Assembly (NCBI GenBank): GCA_017424575.1
Contig: JAFOYQ010000083.1
Coordinates: 1 to 54,374 of the forward strand
Direction: 5' to 3'
Source of the DNA: Muribaculaceae bacterium
GTDB lineage: Bacteria > Bacteroidota > Bacteroidia > Bacteroidales > Muribaculaceae
Length of the DNA: 54,374 nt
Shown here in pieces: positions 18,082 to 26,042 of the stretch; within the stretch, counting starts at the first letter, position 1, and every line of letters starts with the position of its first letter. The translations under genes and the position numbers were made by a program. The notes beneath the pieces are model-generated. The model saw nothing but the letters and a program-made list of their open reading frames with translations. It was not told the DNA's origin and ran no database searches.

Positions 18082-19161
18082 TTATTTAATCGAATATTTC
18101 TCAATCAATGGTTTAAGTTGATCGGCAAAGAAACGGAAACCGAGGTCGGTAAAGTGGTAGTTATCAACTGTATATTCAGTATTACCACCCAACACATCTT
18201 CGGCATTCATGTAATAAATATCCTTTTCACCTTCGGCTTGAAGTTTTGCAAAAAACTCTTTAAGAACATCGTTCTTTGCGTTGATTGCTGCCGCAGTGCC
18301 TTTGTTATAGCGCATAATTGGGAATAGTGGGCTTTCGATAAACAATACTGGCACATTTGGATGCTTTTCGCGCAAGTAGCGATAGAATGGTTCGATGCGC
18401 TCTTTGAGTTGAGGAGCTGTATTATTGGGCAAACAGTCAAAGATAAATAGACCTGCGTCAATCATACCCATCAAACCAGCAACTTCCATATCAAGTTGAC
18501 CATTACCACTGAATCCAAAGTTGTAGATTTCACGATTTAACTCACGTTCAAGAATATTTGTGTAAGCCATACCTGGACGCGATGCGCAAGCGCCTTGAGT
18601 AATACTTGTTCCATACACCACAATAGGCTTTTCACGACGAGGGAGATCGACTTTTGGCATTTCAATTACTGCCGAAGAATCGACACCGATATACAAACTA
18701 TCGATACCGTCGTAAAGAGGAAGATACAATAAATATTCACGCATTTTCTTCTCCATTCCATCAACGATAGCATATTTTGAGGCTTTCTTGTTGACAGTAG
18801 GACGCACACTGCTCACAAATGTCCATTCATTATTATCATCGAGAGTGTAAAGGTCAAGACCTCGAATACCAACAGGAGTCATGTGATTCATTTCCAACTC
18901 CAAAGTTGACACCCACTTCGCACTCAATGCTGTAGCATCAGATGAAAAACGAATTGACATGCCTGCTGTATTTGTACCCAAAGTGTAAAGCAACTCACGC
19001 TTCACCATTGTTTTCAATGTGTCGGGGAAACGTGTATAACCGTTTTCAACTGAAACAACTGTACCTAATACCGGAAATTTGCGGGCATCATGGTAAACTA
19101 AATTTTTTGCACCACTCACCAATGTAGTGCATACTAATAACAAGGTTAATATTTTCTTCAT
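18082..19161 (-). CDS. Secreted SGNH/GDSL hydrolase (carbohydrate esterase-like)
   Basis: The 359-residue protein has a signal peptide of about 18 residues and an N-terminal beta-sandwich with the GxDLY-type motif RGLDLYTLDD. An SGNH hydrolase domain follows: nucleophile region VVYGTSITQG near residue 183, oxyanion residues in NFGFSGNGQ, and the catalytic Asp and His in VDNYHFTDLG near the C-terminus. Members of this type deacetylate or de-esterify sugars or short acyl esters. The adjacent secreted glycosidase in the same operon suggests joint glycan processing. A TAnnTTTG element lies 19 nt upstream. Confidence 0.88.
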   Translation of the reverse strand: MKKILTLLLVCTTLVSGAKNLVYHDARKFPVLGTVVSVENGYTRFPDTLKTMVKRELLYTLGTNTAGMSIRFSSDATALSAKWVSTLELEMNHMTPVGIRGLDLYTLDDNNEWTFVSSVRPTVNKKASKYAIVDGMEKKMREYLLYLPLYDGIDSLYIGVDSSAVIEMPKVDLPRREKPIVVYGTSITQGACASRPGMAYTNILERELNREIYNFGFSGNGQLDMEVAGLMGMIDAGLFIFDCLPNNTAPQLKERIEPFYRYLREKHPNVPVLFIESPLFPIMRYNKGTAAAINAKNDVLKEFFAKLQAEGEKDIYYMNAEDVLGGNTEYTVDNYHFTDLGFRFFADQLKPLIEKYSIK

Positions 19162-19180
19162 TTTTGCAAAAATTTTTGAA

Positions 19181-19188
19181 CAAAGATA
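19181..19188 (-). promoter_or_regulatory. Promoter -7 element for the SGNH-glycosidase operon
   Basis: The minus strand reads TATCTTTG, 19 nt before the start codon at 19161. It is divergent from the bamD promoter about 110 bp away. Confidence 0.6.
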
Positions 19189-19294
19189 AGTAAAAATAGC
19201 TAATAACCGATGTCTTGGCTAATAAATAATGTATATAAACCTCTTTTAACGCAATTTTCCAAATAGAGATATCGATTATTCACTCAAAAATTAC

Positions 19295-19302
19295 TATCTT
19301 TG
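19295..19302 (+). promoter_or_regulatory. Promoter -7 element for bamD-rpoZ
   Basis: TATCTTTG lies 27 nt before the bamD start codon. No matching -33 element was found at the expected spacing. Confidence 0.6.
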
Positions 19303-19329
19303 CAAATTGAATAAATAAATTCTCACTGA

Positions 19330-20127
19330 ATGTTTAGATTTTTCGCAATATTATTATCAGTTCTACTCCTTTCGTCGTGTGGTGAATACCACCAAGTACA
19401 AAAGAGTACCGACCCTGATGTAAAACTTGATTACGCTCGTCGTGCTTTTGCTCAAAAGAAATACGTTCAAGCTTACACCATTCTTCAAGATGTAATCACC
19501 GTATTTAAAGGCACCGAAAAAGCCGAGGAGTCGTTATACCTATTGGCGATGAGTCATTACGAAAATAAAGAATACCTCGACGCAAGTCTTTATTTCCAAA
19601 CATACTACCAACGCTATCCAAAAGGAAAGTATGCAGAATTGGCTCGCTTCTACTCTGGCTACGGATACTATCTCGATTCACCCGAACCTCAACTCGACCA
19701 AAGTGGAACAATGAAAGCCATCGAAGAACTTCAAGCGTTCTTGGACTACTTCCCTAAAAGCGACAAAGTATCAATTGCTCAAAATGCTATATTTGAGTTG
19801 CAAGATAAGCTCACACTCAAAGAACTTCAAAATGCTCAACTTTATTACAACTTGGGCACATATCTCGGCAACAACTACCAATCGGCAGTAATCGTTGCTA
19901 AAAATGCTATCAAAAATTACCCTTACTCTAAATACAAAGAGGACCTTGAAATGCTTGTATTAAAAGCGCGCTATCAAGAGGCAAACCTCAGCGTTGACGA
20001 GAAAAAGGCTGAGCGTTTTCGCGATGTTATTGATGAATACTACTCTTTCATCAACAACTACCCCGATGGACCTAATCGCCATGAGGCCGACAACATCTAC
20101 AAAATCGCTCTCAAATACGCAAAATAA
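19330..20127 (+). CDS. bamD: Outer-membrane assembly lipoprotein BamD
   Basis: BamD is the essential lipoprotein of the beta-barrel assembly machine at the periplasmic face of the outer membrane. The 265-residue product has a lipoprotein signal with lipobox Leu-Ser-Ser-Cys (Cys about residue 17) and a series of TPR-like helical repeats. These include motifs such as YVQAYTILQDVI, YLDASLYFQTYYQRYP and AIEELQAFLDYFP. Length and repeat layout fit the family. It is followed after 42 nt by the omega subunit gene, an arrangement I associate with Bacteroidetes. Confidence 0.9.
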   Translation: MFRFFAILLSVLLLSSCGEYHQVQKSTDPDVKLDYARRAFAQKKYVQAYTILQDVITVFKGTEKAEESLYLLAMSHYENKEYLDASLYFQTYYQRYPKGKYAELARFYSGYGYYLDSPEPQLDQSGTMKAIEELQAFLDYFPKSDKVSIAQNAIFELQDKLTLKELQNAQLYYNLGTYLGNNYQSAVIVAKNAIKNYPYSKYKEDLEMLVLKARYQEANLSVDEKKAERFRDVIDEYYSFINNYPDGPNRHEADNIYKIALKYAK

Positions 20128-20169
20128 GAATACATTATATTGATAACAAATTATACATTATAAACTATT

Positions 20170-20505
20170 ATGGATTACAAAAAGACAAACGCTCCACTTA
20201 ACACTGTAACTCGCGACATGATTGAATTGTCAAAAGATACAGGCAATGTCTATGAAACTGTGTGCATCATCGCTAAGCGCTCTAACCAAATCGCTGGCGA
20301 AATGAAACGCGACCTCGAAAAGAAACTCGATGATTTCGCTTCTTACAGCGACAACCTCGAAGAAATTTCAGAAAACCGCGAACAAATTGAGATATCTCGC
20401 TACTACGAAAGATTGCCTAAACCTACACTTATCGCAACTCAAGAATATATCGAGAACAAGACTCATTATCGCAATCCTGCAAAGGAAAAAAATAATATTG
20501 ACTAA
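20170..20505 (+). CDS. rpoZ: RNA polymerase omega subunit (Rpb6-like)
   Basis: The 111-residue protein contains an Rpb6/omega-type core: TRDMIELSKDTGNVYETVCI followed by AKRSNQI at about residues 14-40, and an acidic helical segment after it. Omega promotes folding and assembly of the beta-prime subunit. Bacteroidetes omega proteins are diverged and annotated as Rpb6-family, as here. The C-terminal 40 residues extend beyond the core and include PKPTLIATQEYIENK. It is cotranscribed with bamD. Confidence 0.85.
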   Translation: MDYKKTNAPLNTVTRDMIELSKDTGNVYETVCIIAKRSNQIAGEMKRDLEKKLDDFASYSDNLEEISENREQIEISRYYERLPKPTLIATQEYIENKTHYRNPAKEKNNID

Positions 20506-20531
20506 TATTTTTAACAATTATACGCAAAGGA

Positions 20532-20563
20532 TTTGGGTATAACAAAAAAAATGCCTACCTTTG
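20532..20563 (+). promoter_or_regulatory. Full Bacteroidetes promoter for rpsO
   Basis: The -33 element TTTG (20532-20535) and -7 element TACCTTTG (20556-20563) are separated by 20 nt, the expected spacing. The start codon of rpsO lies 40 nt further on. Confidence 0.75.
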
Positions 20564-20603
20564 TGCGCTCAATTTTTTTATTAACACTTAAAATTTCAAA
20601 AGA

Positions 20604-20879
20604 ATGCACTTGAATTCTGAAGAAAAAGTAGAAATCTTTGAGAAATACGGTAAGGGCAAGACTGATACTGGCTCACCTGAAGCTCAGATAGCATTATTCT
20701 CAGTCCGTATTGCTCATTTGACTCAACACTTGAAGTCAAATCACAAAGATTATAGCACTGCGAGAGCTCTTAAAATGCTCGTTGGTAAACGTCGTCGTCT
20801 TCTTGACTACCTCAAGAAAAAAGACATCAACCGTTACCGCGCTATCATCGCACAAAAAGAGCTCGGTATCAGAAAGTAA
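20604..20879 (+). CDS. rpsO: 30S ribosomal protein S15
   Basis: S15 binds 16S rRNA in the central domain and starts assembly of the platform of the small subunit. The 91-residue product is close to full length, with the family motifs GSPEAQIALFSVRIAHLTQHL and the basic VGKRRRLLDYLKKKD segment. It has its own promoter and an intrinsic terminator 31 nt after the stop codon, so it is probably monocistronic. In E. coli S15 represses its own translation via its leader; the short leader here shows no clear copy of that pseudoknot. Confidence 0.97.
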   Translation: MHLNSEEKVEIFEKYGKGKTDTGSPEAQIALFSVRIAHLTQHLKSNHKDYSTARALKMLVGKRRRLLDYLKKKDINRYRAIIAQKELGIRK

Positions 20880-20905
20880 GCCGCAGGCACTACTTGAAGA
20901 TTACA

Positions 20906-20940
20906 AAAAAAGCATCGCAAATTGCGATGCTTTTTCTTTT
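20906..20940 (+). terminator. rpsO intrinsic terminator
   Basis: AGCATCGC (20911-20918) pairs with GCGATGCT (20924-20931) around a 5-nt loop and is followed by TTTTCTTTT. The rest of 20941-21127 is AT-rich without a visible gene. Confidence 0.9.
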
Positions 20941-21127
20941 GAATCACCACCAGATTCTTTTCTATACAAAAATTTTCCTAAAAACAACATTGGTATCATT
21001 TTTTTTATTACCTTTGACATTAATAATCCTTAATTTTTTCATAAGAATTTTCTTAACTAGCAATAGAAAAGTCTTTAATATTTCCAAAACAAGAGATTAA
21101 GACTGAGCAAAAAACAATATTTACATC

Positions 21128-21610
21128 ATGAAAAAAATACTACTATTATTAACGGCAAGTTTTATCACTATTACTGTAAATGCCCAATGGCTTAAACCAA
21201 GATACTACCCTGCTGATGAGCTCAAAGAAGAAGAAGCGTACTATGCAAATCATTACACCAAAGGCTCTGAGTATTTTATTTGCTGGAGTAACGAATCCGA
21301 TATCAAAATTGGAACACAAACAGGTATTTTTGACTATTCAGACAACGAAGTAACTGTTATCGTTGGTTTTTATATTGGGAATAAACTAGAAGAAAAAGTA
21401 ACGACTATATTTTTTGTCCCATCTGGAGATCCTAACATTGCTTACTCCACCTCATATGGAACACCTGAAAATTTAGGAGAAAAAATAATCAACCACATTA
21501 AACACAAAGGTAAAGTCCGTTTTTTAGTACCTAAATACAGTGGAAGTGACTTTGATTTAACAGTACCAATGAATAAAAACTTAAAAATAACAGTATCCAA
21601 CAAAGAGTAA
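21128..21610 (+). CDS. Small secreted protein of unknown function
   Basis: I do not recognise this 160-residue protein. It has a clear signal peptide (MKKILLLLTASF to about residue 20, ending VNAQ), so it is exported to the periplasm or beyond. There is no lipobox cysteine. The mature part is mixed alpha/beta with several aromatic residues and includes a YFICWSNESD segment. It stands alone between rpsO and a converging DUF4301 gene, with a terminator after it. No clear TAnnTTTG element was found upstream. Confidence 0.65.
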   Translation: MKKILLLLTASFITITVNAQWLKPRYYPADELKEEEAYYANHYTKGSEYFICWSNESDIKIGTQTGIFDYSDNEVTVIVGFYIGNKLEEKVTTIFFVPSGDPNIAYSTSYGTPENLGEKIINHIKHKGKVRFLVPKYSGSDFDLTVPMNKNLKITVSNKE

Positions 21611-21628
21611 TCAATAAAAAACATTGAT

Positions 21629-21670
21629 GCTGTGCCAAAATTAAAAAAAATGACACAGCGCCTCTTTTTT
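21629..21670 (+). terminator. Terminator after the small secreted protein gene
   Basis: GCTGTG (21629-21634) pairs with CACAGC (21654-21659) around an A-rich loop and is followed by a CCTC and T6 run. The stem is short but well placed 18 nt after the stop. Confidence 0.6.
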
Positions 21671-21711
21671 ATACATAAAATAGAAAATCTAATTATTATA
21701 TTTTAGACAAT

Positions 21712-21752
21712 CAAAAAAATGGACTATGCATTTCACATATTGCATAGTCCAT
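21712..21752 (-). terminator. Terminator of the DUF4301 gene
   Basis: ATGGACTATGCA (21719-21730) pairs perfectly with TGCATAGTCCAT (21741-21752). On the minus strand it is followed by a T7 run, about 24 nt after the stop codon at 21776. Confidence 0.85.
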
Positions 21753-21775
21753 TAATATTTATTTACTTACGATTC

Positions 21776-23302
21776 TTATCCTTGATGAGTTGGACGCAAG
21801 AGATCGTTGACAGTTTTAACTGGATTGAATGTTTCGATAGGCACTTCAACAAAGATTGTGTTCCAATCGCTCATTGCGCCGTTCCACAAACCAGGCAATT
21901 CGAGAGCGCGCAATTCTTTGCCATGCAATGATTTATTTGAGATAAATCCAGTTGCAGGGTCAACATATTTAGGCAAGTCGTAGTGATTACCATCAATATC
22001 TTTAATGTAGCACACCAAATCAACTGGGTTAAAGTGAGTAGCTTGTGCCATCATTGCCTTGTAGTCTTCGCGAGATAGGTCGATTTGGTGACTTTCGAGA
22101 ATTTGAGGAGATGTTGAGCCATCGGCATTGTATGCGATATATGGACCACCACCAGGCTCACCCTCATTGCGCACCATACCACACACACGCAATGGACGAT
22201 TAAGTTTATTCTTGATATAAAGCACAAGGTCAACATCTTCAAGATGCTTCATTTGTTCATCACGCACATTGAGAGTTTTGTGAAGGAAATCAATCATTTC
22301 TCTCACATCTTCAATAGTGTAGTTTCCATTGTTAATTTTGCGCAAATACTCTTCAATCTTATCGTGTGCTTGCATCATGCAACCCGCAATTACTTGCTTA
22401 TATTGCAAAGTAGCCTCACGGAATGAATCGGGCACTACGTTGTCAATGTTTTTGATAAACACTGCAGCGTGATTGATATCGTTGAGGTTGGCAATCAATG
22501 CGCCATGTCCACCAGGACGGAACACAAGGTTACCATTTTCTCTAAACAAAGTATTATCGGGATTAACAGCAACTGTATCGGTCGATGCTTTTTGTTCCGA
22601 CATTGAGATATCAAATTTTACCCCCATTTTTTCTTCGAGAGCAGGAACTTTTGCAGCAAGTTTATCGGCAAATAGTTGACGATGATTGCCCGATACTGTA
22701 AAATGAAGATGCACAACTCCATCAGCACCTGTAGCCGATTGTGCGCCCTCTACGAGTTGTTCCTCTACTGGGGTGCGAGTTGTCCCATCGGCATAAGCGT
22801 GGAATGTGAGCAACCCTTTTGGTAGATTACCATAATTCAATCCTTCAGGAAGAATTATTGCAGCAATCACTTTTTTATATTCACCCTCAGCAATTAATGT
22901 ATCGACATCTTTTGAATACAATTTCAAAACCACCTCATTGAGTTCGCCAATAAATGCAAGGTTATGAATATCGGCAATTAATTTTGCCACATCTGAGCCC
23001 TCGGCAGGAACATCAGCTTCCCCCTCAACAAATGAGAACAACGACTTAAACATGCGAGAAGCTGCACCCGATGCAGGCACAAATTTACACACCTCTCCAC
23101 CATCGGCAAGATATTTTTTCCAACGAGCCACAGCCTCTGCCTCCTCGTCGGGAGTGAGTTTCATTATTCCATTGCCAATTTGTGCAGAGTTAGCAATTTT
23201 TAGAAATGGGAAGCCCGTTTTGAAGCGTTCGATTTGAGACTCTAATTCTGATTGAGATACACCCTTAGCCTCAAGGGTTTTCATGTCTTCTGTGGTAAGC
23301 AT
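21776..23302 (-). CDS. DUF4301 family protein
   Basis: The 508-residue protein matches the DUF4301 family of Bacteroidetes in length and motifs, including FVPASGAASRMFKSLF near residues 76-91 and FRPGGHGALIANLND near 266-280. Another conserved region is NEGEPGGGPYIAYNADG. The glycine-rich N-terminal motif and the PGGHGAL motif resemble sugar-nucleotidyltransferase-like binding loops, but no activity is established for the family. No signal peptide, so cytoplasmic. It is monocistronic with its own terminator. Confidence 0.88.
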   Translation of the reverse strand: MLTTEDMKTLEAKGVSQSELESQIERFKTGFPFLKIANSAQIGNGIMKLTPDEEAEAVARWKKYLADGGEVCKFVPASGAASRMFKSLFSFVEGEADVPAEGSDVAKLIADIHNLAFIGELNEVVLKLYSKDVDTLIAEGEYKKVIAAIILPEGLNYGNLPKGLLTFHAYADGTTRTPVEEQLVEGAQSATGADGVVHLHFTVSGNHRQLFADKLAAKVPALEEKMGVKFDISMSEQKASTDTVAVNPDNTLFRENGNLVFRPGGHGALIANLNDINHAAVFIKNIDNVVPDSFREATLQYKQVIAGCMMQAHDKIEEYLRKINNGNYTIEDVREMIDFLHKTLNVRDEQMKHLEDVDLVLYIKNKLNRPLRVCGMVRNEGEPGGGPYIAYNADGSTSPQILESHQIDLSREDYKAMMAQATHFNPVDLVCYIKDIDGNHYDLPKYVDPATGFISNKSLHGKELRALELPGLWNGAMSDWNTIFVEVPIETFNPVKTVNDLLRPTHQG

Positions 23303-23453
23303 ATAGGTTATTTATTGTTAGTATATTTAATTATTACCCAAAATTATACAAAAAAAACGAGACCACGAAATTTTAACCAAATTTCTATTCTCCCAATCCA
23401 CACTCTTCACAATTACTTTTTACAAAAAAAATGCGTTTTATCATTATAAAAAC

Positions 23454-23461
23454 TACCTTTG
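23454..23461 (+). promoter_or_regulatory. Promoter -7 element for the VanX-like gene
   Basis: TACCTTTG lies 28 nt before the start codon at 23490. No -33 element is obvious. The rest of 23303-23453 is AT-rich and shows no gene. Confidence 0.6.
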
Positions 23462-23489
23462 CATTACCATTGATAAAGCATATTTAATT

Positions 23490-24155
23490 ATGATACGCCA
23501 AATATCCATCATTTTTACATCATTAATATGTGCAATTAGCGCAATCGCAATCGACTACGATGCCGAATTTGCTAAAATGGGGTTTGTTGATGTGCAATCG
23601 CTCGACTCCACCATACAAGTTGACCTCAAATACTCGTCAACCGACAACTTTATGGGCGTAAACATGTACGGCGACCTACACAAAGCCTACCTTCGCCCCG
23701 AAATTGCCCAAATGGTAGTCAACGCACAAAAATACCTCAAAGAGATTAATCCAGAATACACATTAGTTATATACGACGCAGCACGCCCATTGAGCGCGCA
23801 ACGCATGATGTATGAAAAAGTGCAAGGCACCCCATTCAGTAAATATGTAGCCAAACCCGCCAAAGGTGGTGGCTATCACAACTATGGATGCGCCGTCGAT
23901 GTCACCATTCTCCACAACGGCACGCCACTCGATATGGGAGCCGAATTTGACGAATTCTCTACCCTATCCCACATCAACAACGAGCAATACAACCTCAAAA
24001 GAGGCAAACTCTCACGCGAAGCCTACAACAACCGTCAACTCCTACGCAAAGTAATGCGCAAAGCAGGCTTCCACACCTACCGCTGCGAATGGTGGCACTT
24101 CCAACACTACTCAAAGAAATACATGCGCACCCACTTCAAATCTATTGATTTCTAA
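23490..24155 (+). CDS. Periplasmic D-Ala-D-Ala dipeptidase, VanX/DdpX-like (M15)
   Basis: The 221-residue zinc peptidase has a signal peptide of about 20 residues. Catalytic features of the M15D family are complete: transition-state arginine in DAARP (Arg99), zinc ligands His130 and Asp137 in YHNYGCAVD, and Glu200 with His203 in the terminal EWWHF motif. The enzyme cleaves D-alanyl-D-alanine. Its export and lack of vanA/vanH-type neighbours argue for peptidoglycan turnover or nutrient recovery, as with E. coli DdpX, and against glycopeptide resistance. The gene is monocistronic. Confidence 0.9.
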   Translation: MIRQISIIFTSLICAISAIAIDYDAEFAKMGFVDVQSLDSTIQVDLKYSSTDNFMGVNMYGDLHKAYLRPEIAQMVVNAQKYLKEINPEYTLVIYDAARPLSAQRMMYEKVQGTPFSKYVAKPAKGGGYHNYGCAVDVTILHNGTPLDMGAEFDEFSTLSHINNEQYNLKRGKLSREAYNNRQLLRKVMRKAGFHTYRCEWWHFQHYSKKYMRTHFKSIDF

Positions 24156-24204
24156 ACGAACACAAATTTAATCAATAAAAAAAACGAACAATAATTATTA
24201 CAAC

Positions 24205-24260
24205 TCTAATGTGCCAACCACGAGGCACAATGAGATTGATTGTTTTTGTTCGCATAAAAA
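24205..24260 (+). terminator. Possible terminator after the VanX-like gene
   Basis: TGTGCC (24210-24215) pairs with GGCACA (24224-24229) around an 8-nt loop. A T-rich stretch begins only about 11 nt later, so this is a weak candidate. Confidence 0.35.
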
Positions 24261-24293
24261 AATGTTACTATACCTCTAAGGTACGGTAACATT
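24254..24293 (-). terminator. Terminator of the zinc-ribbon gene pair
   Basis: AATGTTAC (24261-24268) pairs with GTAACATT (24286-24293), with an inner TACCT/AGGTA stem separated by a 2x2 internal loop. On the minus strand a T7 run follows. It lies 38 nt after the stop codon at 24331. Confidence 0.8.
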
Positions 24294-24330
24294 CTCTATG
24301 CGTAAAAGACATATTTGCTATAATTGATAA

Positions 24331-25377
24331 TTAGTAGTCTGTGTATGTATTTCTCCCATGTAGTGCGTGCCATACACATCCACACTCCATACATTCATAA
24401 TCACCTATTTCTTCACAAAATACTTTACGAGAGCCACACGATGGGCATCTGCGAGATGTTACAACCGGCTTATTGGGAAAATTGTAATATTCAATACATT
24501 CTTGTACATCACAGTCACATATTTTGTCGGTAATTTTATTTGTTTCTTCAATAATCAAAAACATCAGTTTATTCCATAGTCCTTCTTGCTTAGCTTTTTG
24601 AACAAACTGTTCATCTCTCAAATAAGAGTACATAATATGCATAATCTCACGAGCAATAGGAGAATCATAGCCATTACAAAATAAAGGAACTTGTTCATTA
24701 TCTCCAATTTTATCCATAATTTGGGCTATGTATTCATCTTTAAATTGATTTGCAATATAATTCTTTTCTACATCAGTATAAGCTCGGTCTATAATTTTGG
24801 GGGTTGTAAGATATGAGCACACTGATACTTTTGTGCTCGCAGTTGAAAAGAATTTTTGCTTCTGTTTTGCAGTTTGAATAGACTCTTTTAACCATTCTCG
24901 TGCAATGTATGTACCTGTGTTAACCTCTTTTGAATGAGTGTGCTCGATTTCTTCTTGAATGGCTTTGTCCAATATAGTGAAAGCTGTGGTCTCACCAAGT
25001 GCGTCAACCATCTCGGTCAATTTATTAAGCATTGTTGGTTTAATTACTGACCAATCGCTGATATTATTAGCATTAGCCATACGAGAATAAGCGTCCACAA
25101 CTTGTTTTGCTTCAGTGTCAGATATATTCGAGATGTCACCATAAAAAGTTTCCTCGATTATTGACGCTCGAGCTGGGAAATCCTGTTTCCACTTTAACCA
25201 ATAGGATAATGGAGGTCGAGAAGGAACAACGGATACCTGTCCCTCAATAGGTTTACTTATTGAAAGAGGCTGAGTATGATAATTACTCGCACTGCGATTA
25301 TTGTCTGATTGTTTATAAAGTGCCTTCGCTATAAAAAACAGAATAATAGCGATTATTATGAGAAGTAAGGATGTCAT
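24331..25377 (-). CDS. Membrane-anchored protein with C-terminal zinc ribbon, unknown function
   Basis: I do not recognise the family. The 348-residue protein has one N-terminal membrane helix (residues about 2-20), a polar region, and a long alpha-helical middle. It ends in a four-cysteine zinc ribbon: Cys311 and Cys314, then Cys329 and Cys332, with the pattern CPSC and CMEC. The orientation suggests a membrane anchor with a cytoplasmic body. It lies 22 nt after another unknown gene (25400-25828) and the two share a promoter and terminator, so they probably work together. Codons are more AT-rich than in carB next door. Confidence 0.7.
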   Translation of the reverse strand: MTSLLLIIIAIILFFIAKALYKQSDNNRSASNYHTQPLSISKPIEGQVSVVPSRPPLSYWLKWKQDFPARASIIEETFYGDISNISDTEAKQVVDAYSRMANANNISDWSVIKPTMLNKLTEMVDALGETTAFTILDKAIQEEIEHTHSKEVNTGTYIAREWLKESIQTAKQKQKFFSTASTKVSVCSYLTTPKIIDRAYTDVEKNYIANQFKDEYIAQIMDKIGDNEQVPLFCNGYDSPIAREIMHIMYSYLRDEQFVQKAKQEGLWNKLMFLIIEETNKITDKICDCDVQECIEYYNFPNKPVVTSRRCPSCGSRKVFCEEIGDYECMECGCVWHALHGRNTYTDY

Positions 25378-25399
25378 AGAGATATTTTAGTTTACTATA

Positions 25400-25828
25400 C
25401 TATACATCAGTTCGATATTGATATTTATTCACTATTATTCGTACTTCATCATATGAAAAGCCGAGTTGATCATATAGTTGATATGCCTGCTCTCCAAGCT
25501 GCTTGTGCTTTGCTCCTCCATCCATCAATATGAAAATATTAGAACAGTTACTAATCATATATTCGAGAATTTGACGATTGTGAATTTCTTTGATATATGA
25601 AATGATTTTTTCATAAGAGTTATATAATGGTCTAAACTCTTCTATCTGCTTTTTGGTTAAACCAAAATACTTTGCAGCCTTATCTAAGTATTGTAATGCC
25701 CATGACATCTCATGCATTGGAACTGCTTCAGTCAGATATTCCAAAAGAAAATAGAGGGCACATCGTTGTTCTGAGCCTAATTTGTCATAAGGTGGAATCG
25801 GATTCCTATTTCTACTAAATAATCCCAT
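25400..25828 (-). CDS. Uncharacterised helical cytoplasmic protein
   Basis: The 142-residue product is not recognised. It has no signal peptide or membrane helix, and the sequence is predicted by eye to be mostly alpha-helical, with segments such as CALYFLLEYLTEAVP and ILEYMISNCSNIFILMDGG. It is the first gene of a two-gene operon with the zinc-ribbon membrane protein. A TAnnTTTG element lies about 38 nt upstream. The pair could be accessory cargo between housekeeping genes. Confidence 0.65.
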   Translation of the reverse strand: MGLFSRNRNPIPPYDKLGSEQRCALYFLLEYLTEAVPMHEMSWALQYLDKAAKYFGLTKKQIEEFRPLYNSYEKIISYIKEIHNRQILEYMISNCSNIFILMDGGAKHKQLGEQAYQLYDQLGFSYDEVRIIVNKYQYRTDV

Positions 25829-25866
25829 TGATATTAATATTAGAGAATTGGTTTCTTTTGTTTTCG

Positions 25867-25874
25867 CAAAGTTA
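25867..25874 (-). promoter_or_regulatory. Promoter -7 element for the two-gene unknown operon
   Basis: The minus strand reads TAACTTTG, 38 nt before the start codon at 25828. Confidence 0.55.
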
Positions 25875-25980
25875 ATAAAATTTTAAAACCAATAGCCTTT
25901 ATTTAATTTCTTATTTTCAAAAATGGGTAAAGATATTAGTTTTGTCAGGGATTTGTTTTTATATAGAATTTATTCCTCTT

Positions 25981-26018
25981 GAAAAAACAATCCCACCCTT
26001 TAATTCAAGAGTGGGATT
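25981..26018 (-). terminator. carB terminator
   Basis: AATCCCAC (25989-25996) pairs with GTGGGATT (26011-26018). On the minus strand the hairpin is followed by GTTTTTTC, 24 nt after the carB stop. Confidence 0.88.
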
Positions 26019-26042
26019 TATGTTGAATTATGTATTATTTAA

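Noticed and set aside
23490-24155. VanX-like gene considered as vancomycin resistance
   Set aside because: It is exported, and no vanA, vanH or vanRS-type gene lies nearby; peptidoglycan turnover is the simpler reading.
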